Assembly: GCA_039680605.1 (NCBI GenBank)
Contig: JBDKTA010000013.1
Location: 1-56,051 of the forward strand
Length of the DNA stretch: 56,051 nt
Direction: 5' to 3'
Origin: Planctomycetaceae bacterium
GTDB lineage: Bacteria > Planctomycetota > Phycisphaerae > SM23-33
Shown here: piece after piece, positions 34,292 to 41,951 of the stretch
Numbering within the stretch: position 1 is the stretch's first letter
How the letters are laid out: the number at the start of each line of letters is the position of its first letter
The notes under the pieces: model-generated
What the model was told of the DNA's origin: nothing
Databases searched by the model: none
The model's input: only the letters and a program-made list of their open reading frames with translations
Program-made: the position numbers and the translations under genes

Positions 34292-35266
34292 TCATGCGCC
34301 GGGGGAATCTTTGGTCGACTTCAGGCCCGGCAGCCTGTTGGTGACACGGAACCCATAGTGTCCATCGCACGTGACCGCCGTGCCGCTCAGCAGCGCCTTG
34401 CCCTGCTGCACCAGCATCACCGGTTCGGCGACGGTCGTCGAAAGCACCAGCACGTCGCCGGCCTGGAGGTCCACCAGGTCGCGCACCGCAACGGCGGCCG
34501 TGCCCAGTTTCACCTCCACCGCCACCGGCGAGACTTCAACATACGCCCGCATGTGCCGCCGCGCCTCCTCCACCGACTGTACCGGCGCGCCGGCGTTGGA
34601 GCATACGCTTGACATCGCCGCGGCTGGCAGCGTCAGCATCACGTTGTCCGGCCCCTCGGCGCCCAGGCGAAAGACGAGGCGGCAGTATTCACCCTGCCCG
34701 TCGGCGGACCAGGCGTGGGTTTCGTGCGTCACCGCGGCGCTTCGCTGAAACGCCTTGCCGCCGCCCTGAACCCAGGCCGCTGAAAACGCGTTGACCAGCG
34801 TCGAGAAGACATCCAGCAGCAGATCCTGCTCGACGGCCGACATCGCCGCGTCGACGCCCGAATCGCCTTCGGAGCCGCCCAGCAGCCTCGCGACGCACTG
34901 ACGGGCCTGGGCAGTATCCATCTCGAGCAGCCCCAGCGGCTTTTCCTGCGCGTCCAGGATGGACATGCAGTAACCCGCAGCCGCGCCGGCGGCGAGCTGG
35001 CGCTCGTAGATCTGCTCCAGGCGGCAGCACTCCAGTGGCGTGTCGCTTTCGAGCAGCGCCGACAGGGCGCGGCGGGCGGAGCGGGCCATCTCGCCGGCGA
35101 GATTATCAAGCTGCTGGATCTGATCGGGGCCAAAGAGGCTCGGGGCGTCCCAGTCGTAGGGCGGGGCCTGCTCGTCGTGCATAAATGCCGGCGAGGGCGA
35201 CTCCGCGGCGGCGCTGAGCAGCACGTGCGCCACGTGTTCCTGCATGGTCCGGGCGGCGGAGTTCAT
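34292..35266 (-). CDS. fliM: Flagellar motor switch protein FliM
   Basis: This 324-residue protein has a FliM middle domain (CheC-like fold; RRALSALLESDTPLECCRLE, LLLDVFSTLVNAFSAAW) and a C-terminal SpoA domain (AYVEVSPVAVEVKLGTAAVA, VRDLVDLQAGDVLVLST, VTNRLPG). The canonical N-terminal CheY-binding LSQ-x-EIDALL peptide is not recognisable; only LFGPDQIQQLDNL at about 44-56 is loosely similar. It forms the C-ring with FliG and FliN. It is ATGA-coupled to fliL and fliN. Confidence 0.93.
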   Translation of the reverse strand: MNSAARTMQEHVAHVLLSAAAESPSPAFMHDEQAPPYDWDAPSLFGPDQIQQLDNLAGEMARSARRALSALLESDTPLECCRLEQIYERQLAAGAAAGYCMSILDAQEKPLGLLEMDTAQARQCVARLLGGSEGDSGVDAAMSAVEQDLLLDVFSTLVNAFSAAWVQGGGKAFQRSAAVTHETHAWSADGQGEYCRLVFRLGAEGPDNVMLTLPAAAMSSVCSNAGAPVQSVEEARRHMRAYVEVSPVAVEVKLGTAAVAVRDLVDLQAGDVLVLSTTVAEPVMLVQQGKALLSGTAVTCDGHYGFRVTNRLPGLKSTKDSPGA

Positions 35267-35790
35267 TGCACCTGGAACTCCTTGAGCAGCACGTTTTCGA
35301 TCAGGGGCTTCTGGTTGGGCCAGAGCATCTCGTTGAGCGAGTCGTGGATCTCGCGACGCACGCGGTTGAGGTTTCGCGGCCCGCGCACTTCCTCCAGACT
35401 GCAGCCCGACAGGTAGGTGATCATCCAGTTCTTGACTTCATCTTTCCGCTTGGCGAGGATTTCGTTGACCTGGACTTCGTGTTCGCGGCGGATGACCAGC
35501 GTGATCGAGGCGCGGATGTACCGCTGCAGGCGGGGCTCGTTGGCGTTGACGATGATGGGCTCGAAGTTAATGAACACCGTCTGCGGCTGCGCCGCCGCGT
35601 CGGACTGGTCTTTGGGCTCAGGCGGCTGCGCCGGTTGTGTCGCGGCGGTGGAGTGCATCATGCGGCTGACAAAGTGCCCGCCCGCTGCCGCGGCGACCAT
35701 GGTCACCAGCACCATCACCGCCAGCACGATCAGGTTCTTCTTGTCCACCACCGGCACAACCTGTGGGGACATTGTTTCATCTTCGGCCAT
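35263..35790 (-). CDS. fliL: Flagellar basal-body-associated protein FliL
   Basis: This 175-residue protein has a short cytoplasmic N-terminus, one transmembrane helix (NLIVLAVMVLVTMVAAAAGG, about 21-40) and a periplasmic stomatin-like domain (FINFEPIIVNANEPRLQRYI, then VNEILAKRKDEVKNWMITYL). FliL surrounds the stator in other bacteria. The ATG at 35790 follows AGGTGTGACG. Upstream in-frame codons reach into motB and are discarded. It lies 44 nt downstream of motB and is ATGA-coupled to fliM. Confidence 0.93.
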   Translation of the reverse strand: MAEDETMSPQVVPVVDKKNLIVLAVMVLVTMVAAAAGGHFVSRMMHSTAATQPAQPPEPKDQSDAAAQPQTVFINFEPIIVNANEPRLQRYIRASITLVIRREHEVQVNEILAKRKDEVKNWMITYLSGCSLEEVRGPRNLNRVRREIHDSLNEMLWPNQKPLIENVLLKEFQVQ

Positions 35791-35834
35791 CGTCACACCT
35801 CTTGCGTATTTCTCTCGCCGGGCGCCCCGCACCC

Positions 35835-36557
35835 TCACGTGCGCCCGGTCACCAGCGTGATAATAATGAACGTCTGTTTGACGTCGGCACAGGCAGCTTT
35901 GGCCCAGGCCTCGCCCCGTCCGGCGCCCCAGGCGGAGATCTCCCATTCCAGTGACGCCACTTCGCGCGCCAGGGTGCGCCGGAGCATCTCGGCGGCGGCG
36001 TTGGCACGCCGCGCCGAAAGAGCATGGGCTTGATCGGCCGGACCGTCCGGCGCCAGACCCGTCACCACCACCTGCACGTTTCGCCGCGTGAGGTTCTGCC
36101 TGTATGTGTCGGCCAGTTCTTTCAGATGGGCGAGTGCCTCGTCGGTCAATCCGGCGGCGCCATCGGCAAAGGTCACGCAGGTGGCGGTGCGCCCGAGGAT
36201 TTGTTCGTACCCGGCGGAGGCCTGCGTGTCGATCTGCCGGGTGAGCTTCTCGAACTCGCGGCGGATCTCGTCTTCTTCGGCGTCGATGACGCGACCGGTC
36301 TTCTCGGCCTGCGTGGTCGGGTAGCGCACCTCGCGGCTGTCCAGAACCGGGTCTTCACGTCCGAACAGCCAGCTCGGCAGGCCGCACTGGGAGATGGAGC
36401 GTTTGAACGATCCCTGGCCGGCCTTGAAGGAGGCGTCGTTGACCGACGTGGCGAACGCCAGCAGCATGACGAAGCACGCCAGCAGATTGGTGATCATGTC
36501 GCCAAAGGACAGGATCCAGATCGGCACGCCGGATTGCTCTTCGGCGGGGCGCTTCAC
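35835..36557 (-). CDS. motB: MotB-like stator protein with OmpA-type domain (copy 1)
   Basis: This 240-residue protein has a short N-terminus then one transmembrane helix, WILSFGDMITNLLACFVMLL. The proton/sodium-carrying Asp is D20, equivalent to MotB Asp32. A plug/linker region follows, and then an OmpA-like peptidoglycan-binding domain with VVVTGLAPDGPADQAHALSA and ALSARRANAAAEML (the LSxxRAxxV signature). It anchors MotA to the cell wall. It is encoded directly after a second MotB-like gene (ATGA overlap). Confidence 0.9.
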   Translation of the reverse strand: MKRPAEEQSGVPIWILSFGDMITNLLACFVMLLAFATSVNDASFKAGQGSFKRSISQCGLPSWLFGREDPVLDSREVRYPTTQAEKTGRVIDAEEDEIRREFEKLTRQIDTQASAGYEQILGRTATCVTFADGAAGLTDEALAHLKELADTYRQNLTRRNVQVVVTGLAPDGPADQAHALSARRANAAAEMLRRTLAREVASLEWEISAWGAGRGEAWAKAACADVKQTFIIITLVTGRT

Positions 36558-37189
36558 GGGCAGACCTCCTTGGCCAGGACGATCAGCCTGATGTAGTCGC
36601 CAGCCGTTGTCGAGCCCGCCCGGGCCGGGGCGGAAATGCAGAACTGCTGCGGCGGCAGGTGATGGGTTTCGGTGAAGAACTGCACGACGGCGACGGCGCG
36701 ATCGATCTGCGCCTCGCTGCCGACCTCAACGACGACCACGCGGGGAATCTTCGCCAGGTATGGCGCCACGACCGACAGCGCGCGCCGACCCTGCTGCTGC
36801 AGGGCGGCGCCATTGCCCCAGAAGAGCTTATCGATCGGCAGGGAGAGTTCGTGCCGGGACGCCTGGAGGTCGGCGTCGGGACTTTCCATGGGCGAGACGG
36901 TCAGTTCAGCAGGGAAATCCGTGGGGGCCTCGCTGCCTTTCTCGGTCACGTCGTTGCTGGGCGACGGAGGCAGCACGGACCCCCCGGGAGGCCTATGCAC
37001 GTTGAAGAGCGACTGCTGCGAGACGGTCTCGAAAACCGTTCCCAGGCGGCTCATGGCTTTCTTGTCGAAGGAGGCGAACGAGACCAGCAGGACGAAGAAC
37101 GTCATGAGGTTGGTCATGCAGTCGCTGAAACTGACGACCCAGATCCCCGGTCCGGCCGGGGCGTCATTTTGTTGGTTTCGCGTGGCCAT
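36554..37189 (-). CDS. motB: MotB-like stator protein with degenerate OmpA domain (copy 2)
   Basis: This 211-residue protein has a MotB membrane helix, WVVSFSDCMTNLMTFFVLLV, with the ion-binding Asp at D23. The C-terminal part (about 110-211; FWGNGAALQQQGRRALSVVA, RVVVVEVGSEAQIDRAVAVV) has the OmpA fold pattern but lacks the Asn/Leu-Ser/Arg-Ala peptidoglycan-binding signature kept in copy 1. It is coupled to motA by TGATG and to copy 1 by ATGA. The two copies may form a heterodimeric stator core. Confidence 0.88.
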   Translation of the reverse strand: MATRNQQNDAPAGPGIWVVSFSDCMTNLMTFFVLLVSFASFDKKAMSRLGTVFETVSQQSLFNVHRPPGGSVLPPSPSNDVTEKGSEAPTDFPAELTVSPMESPDADLQASRHELSLPIDKLFWGNGAALQQQGRRALSVVAPYLAKIPRVVVVEVGSEAQIDRAVAVVQFFTETHHLPPQQFCISAPARAGSTTAGDYIRLIVLAKEVCP

Positions 37190-37959
37190 CAGATCGTCGG
37201 TTTGAGCTCCTCGCGATGTTTAGCGGAGATAAACGCCTGCATGTTTTCGCGTACGGTCGTAGGATTTTCGCCGCGGCAGATGTTCAGCGTTCCCTGGACG
37301 ATCATCTCCCGCAGCATCATTTCCTGCTTGGAGCGGATCCCCAGCTTGCCCGCCAGCGGAATGAAGACCAGGTTGGCCAGGAACGCCCCGTAGAACGTCG
37401 TAATCAGCGCCACGGCCATCCCCGCCCCGATCTGGTCGGGCGAGGACATGTTGGCCAGCATCTGGATCAGGCCGATCAGCGTGCCGACCATCCCGAAAGC
37501 CGGCGCGGCGTTGCCCATGAACTCCAGCATCTTCTTGCCGTCGCCGTGGCGCTCCTGGAGACACTGGATCTCCATCGACAGGTGCTTGCCGATGTTGTCC
37601 TCGCTCTGGCCGTCGATGAGCATCTGCAGCGCCATCGCCAGGAACTGGTCGCCGGCGCCGGCGAGTTGCTGCTGCAGCGCCAGCGTGCCGTCGCGGCGGT
37701 TGATGGCCGAGTAGTTGACCATCTTCTGGATCAACTGCTGCTCGTCAGGCATGCGATAGAAGAGCGTCTTCTTGATGATCCCGAAGATCTTCAGCACCTG
37801 GCCCATCGAGAAGTGGATGCACGTGGCGCAGAGCATCCCTCCGACGGTGATCAGCATGGACGGCACGTGAACGAACAGCATGACCGACCCGCCCATCACG
37901 ATCGACCAGGTGATTACGCCAAAACCCGCCAGCAGACCGATGGCTGTCGCGATATCCAT
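37189..37959 (-). CDS. motA: Flagellar motor stator protein MotA
   Basis: This 256-residue protein has four membrane helices. The signature LEFMGNAAPAFGMVGTLIGL is followed by QMLANMSSPDQIGAGMAVAL and TTFYGAFLANLVFIPLAGKL. The cytoplasmic loop carries charged residues that drive FliG. It is more PomA/MotA-ExbB-like than E. coli MotA, which is longer. The start at 37959 follows GGGTAGG; upstream in-frame codons belong to the MotE-like gene. First gene of the motA-motB-motB set. Confidence 0.96.
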   Translation of the reverse strand: MDIATAIGLLAGFGVITWSIVMGGSVMLFVHVPSMLITVGGMLCATCIHFSMGQVLKIFGIIKKTLFYRMPDEQQLIQKMVNYSAINRRDGTLALQQQLAGAGDQFLAMALQMLIDGQSEDNIGKHLSMEIQCLQERHGDGKKMLEFMGNAAPAFGMVGTLIGLIQMLANMSSPDQIGAGMAVALITTFYGAFLANLVFIPLAGKLGIRSKQEMMLREMIVQGTLNICRGENPTTVRENMQAFISAKHREELKPTI

Positions 37960-37964
37960 AGCGC

Positions 37965-38582
37965 CTACCCTTGCTCCCGAATCCGCTTCATCTTTTCGAA
38001 CAACCGCGCGGCCAGCCCCTTGTCCTGGATTTCCTGCAGGACCTTTCCGGCTGACCGTTCGGACATCAGGTACAGAATCCACACCGCGTCGTTTTCCTGG
38101 TTGCTGGTACACATCTCGCCCAGGATCTGCCCGCCGCGGGCGGGATCCATCATCTCGTAGATCGCCGCCGCCCGCTTGAGGTTGACCCGCTCCTGGGCCG
38201 AAACCGTCACGCGCGACCGCTCGAGCTGGTCTCGAGCCTCCTTCAACCGCGCCAGCGGCGCCACCAGCGACACGCGCAGCGTCTCGAGCTCCGACGTCTG
38301 CTGCTTGATCTGCTCCTGCGCCACGGCCAGCCGCTTCTCGCGCTGGTCGAGCAGGTCTTCCTTGTGCCGCACCTGCTCCAGCTTGGCGCGCATATCGCGC
38401 ACGAGTTCGTCGAGTTCCTTCTCGCGCCCCATCAGGACGGGCGGTTCGTCGGCCGGGGCACTGGTGGGGCCCACGGCGGCCTGGGGCGCAGCCGCCGGCG
38501 GCGGGGAGAACACCCCGCTGATCAGGAACGAGCCGATAAAGCTGAGCACCCCCGCCACGGACACGATGATGATCTTCTTCAT
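37965..38582 (-). CDS. MotE-like coiled-coil protein with MgtE-N-type domain
   Basis: This 205-residue protein has an N-terminal membrane anchor or signal (KKIIIVSVAGVLSFIGSFLI), a Pro/Ala linker, a coiled coil (about 55-125; KEDLLDQREKRLAVAQEQIK) and a C-terminal MgtE-N-like helical domain (AAIYEMMDPARGGQILGEM, SERSAGKVLQEIQDKGLAAR). This architecture is that of MotE, a periplasmic chaperone-like motor factor described in alphaproteobacteria, and of the related YlxF. Its position between fliJ and motA fits a role in stator or motor assembly. It is ATGA-coupled to fliJ. Confidence 0.8.
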   Translation of the reverse strand: MKKIIIVSVAGVLSFIGSFLISGVFSPPPAAAPQAAVGPTSAPADEPPVLMGREKELDELVRDMRAKLEQVRHKEDLLDQREKRLAVAQEQIKQQTSELETLRVSLVAPLARLKEARDQLERSRVTVSAQERVNLKRAAAIYEMMDPARGGQILGEMCTSNQENDAVWILYLMSERSAGKVLQEIQDKGLAARLFEKMKRIREQG

Positions 38583-39058
38583 AGCTCACCTGCCGGTACG
38601 CCCGACCACGCCGCGCCAGCGCCGGTGCGGGCGCGGGCGGTGGTGGCGACTTCATCAAGCTGTTTCTGCTCCCACAGCAGCACCTGACGCTGCCAGTCCT
38701 GAAAAGCCTTGTCGCGAAGGCGCTCGAGCTTGCGCCGGTTCTTGCGCTGCTCGATGAGGGCCTTGCGCTTTTCCCGCGCCAGCGACTCCATCGCCCGGAT
38801 CCGCTGCTGCAGGATGCGGGCCTGTTCAAGCTCGTAATCGCTGCTGCCCATGAACAGCTTCTGGCCGTCCAGCCGCTCCTGCAGGGGCAGGGCGGTCATA
38901 TCCGCCAAGGCCAGCCGCACCGCGGCGCGGCGGCGGGTCATTTCGCTTCGGATGCCCGCGACCTGTGCGGCCAGACCCTGCACCTCGGCGCGCATGGCGT
39001 CTTCCCGCTGGGCGGTCACGTGAAGCAGTCTCTCCAGCGGCCATGAGAACTTTTTCAT
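38579..39058 (-). CDS. fliJ: Flagellar export protein FliJ
   Basis: This 159-residue, almost entirely helical coiled-coil protein begins KKFSWPLERLLHVTAQREDA, the FliJ start, and has a charged heptad region (about 90-125; EKRKALIEQRKNRRKLERLR). FliJ sits in the central hole of the FliI hexamer and links it to FlhA. It is ATGA-coupled both to fliI and to the MotE-like gene. Confidence 0.9.
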   Translation of the reverse strand: MKKFSWPLERLLHVTAQREDAMRAEVQGLAAQVAGIRSEMTRRRAAVRLALADMTALPLQERLDGQKLFMGSSDYELEQARILQQRIRAMESLAREKRKALIEQRKNRRKLERLRDKAFQDWQRQVLLWEQKQLDEVATTARARTGAGAAWSGVPAGEL

Positions 39059-40392
39059 GCCTTCTTACCCCCGCCGAAATCCCACGCCGAACCGATCTCC
39101 GCCAGCGTCGCGACCGTCCGGGAAAACTCGCTGCTCTGGTCGCTGGACTGGATGAGAAACTCGTTGATCCGGTCGATGAGCGAGACGGCCTTGTCGATGC
39201 GGCGGTTGCTTCCGCTGGCCAGGGCGCCGATGTTGATCAGGTCCTCGGCCCCTAAGTAGGTCGCGTAGGCCGCCCGGACGCGCTGGGCGGCCTGCAGGTG
39301 CTCGCGCGTGCAGATGGCGGGCATCAGGCGGCTGACGCTCTGGGGGATGTCGATAGCCGGATAGTGCCCCATCTCGGCCAGCTTGCGCGAGAGCACCACG
39401 TGCCCGTCCAGCAGCGAGCGCGCCGAGTCGGCGACCGGATCGTTCATGTCGTCGCCCTCGACCAGCACCGTCAGGATGCCTGTGATGCTGCCGATGGCGG
39501 ACAGGCCCAGGCGCTCAGTGAGCCGGGGCAGCATCGAAAAGACGCTGGGGCAGTAGCCCTTGGTCGTCGGCGGCTCGCCGGCGGCCAGGCCGATCTCGCG
39601 CTGCGCCTGGCAGAACCGCGTCAGCGAGTCCATCATGAACAGGACGTTCTGCCCGCGGTCGCGGAAGTGCTCAGCGATGGTGATCGCCGCGAAGGCGGCC
39701 TTGACGCGCTGGATCGGGCAGGCGTCGGCCGTGGCGACGATCACGACGCTGCGGGCCAGCCCCTCGGGCCCCAGCGATTCTTCCATGAACTGTCGCACCT
39801 CGCGCCCGCGCTCGCCCACCAAAGCCAGCACGTTGACGTCGGCGGCGCTGTCGCGGGCGATCCAGCCCAGCAGCGTGCTCTTGCCCACGCCGCTGCCGGC
39901 GAAGATGCCCACGCGCTGCCCCTTGCCCAGCGTCAGCAAGCCGTCGAAGGCGCGGATCCCCAGCGCCAGCGGTTCGTCAATGTTCCGCCGCGTCAGCGGC
40001 GAGGGCGGCAGGGCGTCCAGGCAGCGGCTGTCCTCGCCCACCAGCGGGCCTTTGCCGTCGATGGGCCTGCACAAACCGTCGAGCACGCGACCCAGCAGCG
40101 CCGGGCCCAGCACCACGCGCCGTGGGCTGCTGCTGGCGGCGACGGCGTCGTTGGGGGCGATCCCGTCTATGCCCTCGAAGGGAAGCAGCACGCGCCGGTT
40201 GCCGTTGAAGCCGACCACCTCGGCCTGCACGCGCCGCCCGTCGGCCAAATGCACCACGCAAAGCTGCCCCACGCCCACGGGCGGGCCGTCGCTCTCGATG
40301 GTCGTGCCCGTCACGCGCGCGACGGTCCCGCGGCAGCGCACCAGCTTCAGCGCGTCCAGGCGGGAGGTGAACCTGTCGAGGTTAACAGCCAT
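39055..40392 (-). CDS. fliI: Flagellar type III export ATPase FliI
   Basis: This 445-residue F1-like ATPase has Walker A (GSGVGKSTLLG, near residue 163), ALVGERGREVRQFMEESLG, Walker B (NVLFMMDSLTRFCQAQRE) and the arginine-finger region AYATYLGAEDLINIGAL. It lacks the F1 beta C-terminal extension, as expected. It energises unfolding of export substrates with FliH and FliJ. The start overlaps the fliH end by 11 nt. Confidence 0.97.
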   Translation of the reverse strand: MAVNLDRFTSRLDALKLVRCRGTVARVTGTTIESDGPPVGVGQLCVVHLADGRRVQAEVVGFNGNRRVLLPFEGIDGIAPNDAVAASSSPRRVVLGPALLGRVLDGLCRPIDGKGPLVGEDSRCLDALPPSPLTRRNIDEPLALGIRAFDGLLTLGKGQRVGIFAGSGVGKSTLLGWIARDSAADVNVLALVGERGREVRQFMEESLGPEGLARSVVIVATADACPIQRVKAAFAAITIAEHFRDRGQNVLFMMDSLTRFCQAQREIGLAAGEPPTTKGYCPSVFSMLPRLTERLGLSAIGSITGILTVLVEGDDMNDPVADSARSLLDGHVVLSRKLAEMGHYPAIDIPQSVSRLMPAICTREHLQAAQRVRAAYATYLGAEDLINIGALASGSNRRIDKAVSLIDRINEFLIQSSDQSSEFSRTVATLAEIGSAWDFGGGKKA

Positions 40393-40930
40393 CCTGATCT
40401 CCGCCCGAGCCGGTCAGGGCCCGGGCAATCTGTTCCATGTGGTTGTCCAGCGTCCATTCCGCCACGCCGTCGGGCGTCTCGATGCGGCATTGGCCGGGCT
40501 TGATCGCCGCGTCGGCCTGGAACACCGCCCCGTCCCCGGCGGCGCCGCGGGCCAGGCCGCTGCGTTCCAGGTCGGCGGGGTTCAGCCGCACCGCCACGCC
40601 CCCCCGCCGCGTGTCGATGCCCTCCAACGCCTGGGCGACAATAGCGTCAATCTCGTAGCGGCCGGCGTCGATCTCCCGGCAGATCACCTTCCGCGCAATC
40701 TCCAAGGCCAACGTCGCCAACTGCTTTTCCAGGCCGATAGGCAGCTCGTGCAGCAGCCGCACCAGTTCGCTGGCGGCCTGCTCCATCGCCTGGCGGGCCT
40801 GCACGGTCGCGGCGCGTTCCGCCGCCAGCTCGCGCTGCAGGTCCATCAGGTCGCTGCCGGCGCCCGGTGCGATCCCGGCGACGCTGACGCTCATCAGCTT
40901 GCCCTCAAGATGCAGAACCGGTGCGCCCAC
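40382..40930 (-). CDS. fliH: Flagellar assembly protein FliH
   Basis: This 182-residue protein has a helical coiled-coil segment (about 30-65; LQRELAAERAATVQARQAME) and a C-terminal V/F-ATPase E-subunit-like domain (QLATLALEIARKVICREID, VAVRLNPADLERSG, KPGQCRIETPDGVAEWTLDN). It is the FliI regulator and links FliI to FliN. It starts with GTG at 40930, 6 nt after GAGGAG, which is embedded in the last fliG codons; the fliG stop lies 2 nt from the GTG. Confidence 0.92.
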   Translation of the reverse strand: MGAPVLHLEGKLMSVSVAGIAPGAGSDLMDLQRELAAERAATVQARQAMEQAASELVRLLHELPIGLEKQLATLALEIARKVICREIDAGRYEIDAIVAQALEGIDTRRGGVAVRLNPADLERSGLARGAAGDGAVFQADAAIKPGQCRIETPDGVAEWTLDNHMEQIARALTGSGGDQDGC

Positions 40931-40931
40931 G

Positions 40932-41951
40932 TCAGGACTCCTCGAAGGTCAGCTCGCCGCTGTCGTTGATCTTGCGCAGCGCCGCCAGGATCAACTCCCG
41001 CGACTGCTCGACGTCGGCCGGCTTGGGCGACGACAGCAGCGAGCTTTCCTCGTCGAGCATGGCGGCAGCCCGTTCGGAGATATTGGCCCGCACCTTGGCC
41101 TTGGTGGGCTCGTCGGCCCCGACAAGCGCCAGGGCGAGTTTTCGGCTGTCAACGCTGCGCAGCGACTCCTGAACCGCCCGATCGCCGATGATGGGCAGGT
41201 CCTGCCAGAGCACCATCATCTGCTGGACGCCTTTGGCGGTTTCCTCGCTGCGCTGGGCCAGGGCCTTGAGCAGCACGCCGCGGGTGTCGGCGGGCAGCCC
41301 GCGCAGCACCTGTGCGACTTTTCGGTGCTGCTTCTGCTGGGGCGACATCGGTGCGGCGGCCTGTTCGGTCGCGCCGGCGGCGTCCTGCTGCTGGGCTGCT
41401 TTGCGGGCGATGGCATCGAGTTTGGTCCGTAAAGCCCGTGCGACTTTCAGGCGCACCACATCGGAAAGTTCTCCCCCGCCGGCCATCAGGCCAACCGCCT
41501 GCGCCCGTCGCGCCTCTTCGACGGCGGCGAGCAGGTCGGTGGCTTTCCTGGTGGGCAGTTCGGCCAGCACCAGGGCGATGACCTGGGGACTTTCGCCGTC
41601 CAGGGCCTGGGCGATGTGTTCGACCGAGGCCGAGCGGACCTGTCCGAAAGGGTCCTTCATCGCCAGCAGGTCCTGCACTTCGCGGTGGACGTTGTGAGCC
41701 TGCTCGCCCAAGGCCATCTCGAGCAGTTGCATGACCGGGTCGCTCTGGCGCCGCCCGCTCTGGAGCAGCGTCAGGAACTCCCGCACCGCCTCGCTCGAGG
41801 CGCGCTGACCGGTCTGGATCAGGTACGCCACCTCGGCGACGATCTGCTTGAGGGTGCCCGGTTCGGCCGACTTGAGCAACGCCGCTGCCGTGCTGGCGTC
41901 GAGGCTCATCAGCAGCGCCGCGGCCTTTCGAACTCCGCTGCAGGCGACCAT
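40932..41951 (-). CDS. fliG: Flagellar motor switch protein FliG
   Basis: This 339-residue protein begins with RKAAALLMSLDASTAAALLK, has the middle ARM-like domain (EHIAQALDGESPQVIALVLA) and the C-terminal domain with the charged torque helix (VRANISERAAAMLDEESSLL). It couples MotA to the C-ring. The stretch at about 185-205 is Gln/Ala-rich, a longer linker than usual. It starts directly at the fliF stop (TAG-ATG). Confidence 0.95.
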   Translation of the reverse strand: MVACSGVRKAAALLMSLDASTAAALLKSAEPGTLKQIVAEVAYLIQTGQRASSEAVREFLTLLQSGRRQSDPVMQLLEMALGEQAHNVHREVQDLLAMKDPFGQVRSASVEHIAQALDGESPQVIALVLAELPTRKATDLLAAVEEARRAQAVGLMAGGGELSDVVRLKVARALRTKLDAIARKAAQQQDAAGATEQAAAPMSPQQKQHRKVAQVLRGLPADTRGVLLKALAQRSEETAKGVQQMMVLWQDLPIIGDRAVQESLRSVDSRKLALALVGADEPTKAKVRANISERAAAMLDEESSLLSSPKPADVEQSRELILAALRKINDSGELTFEES

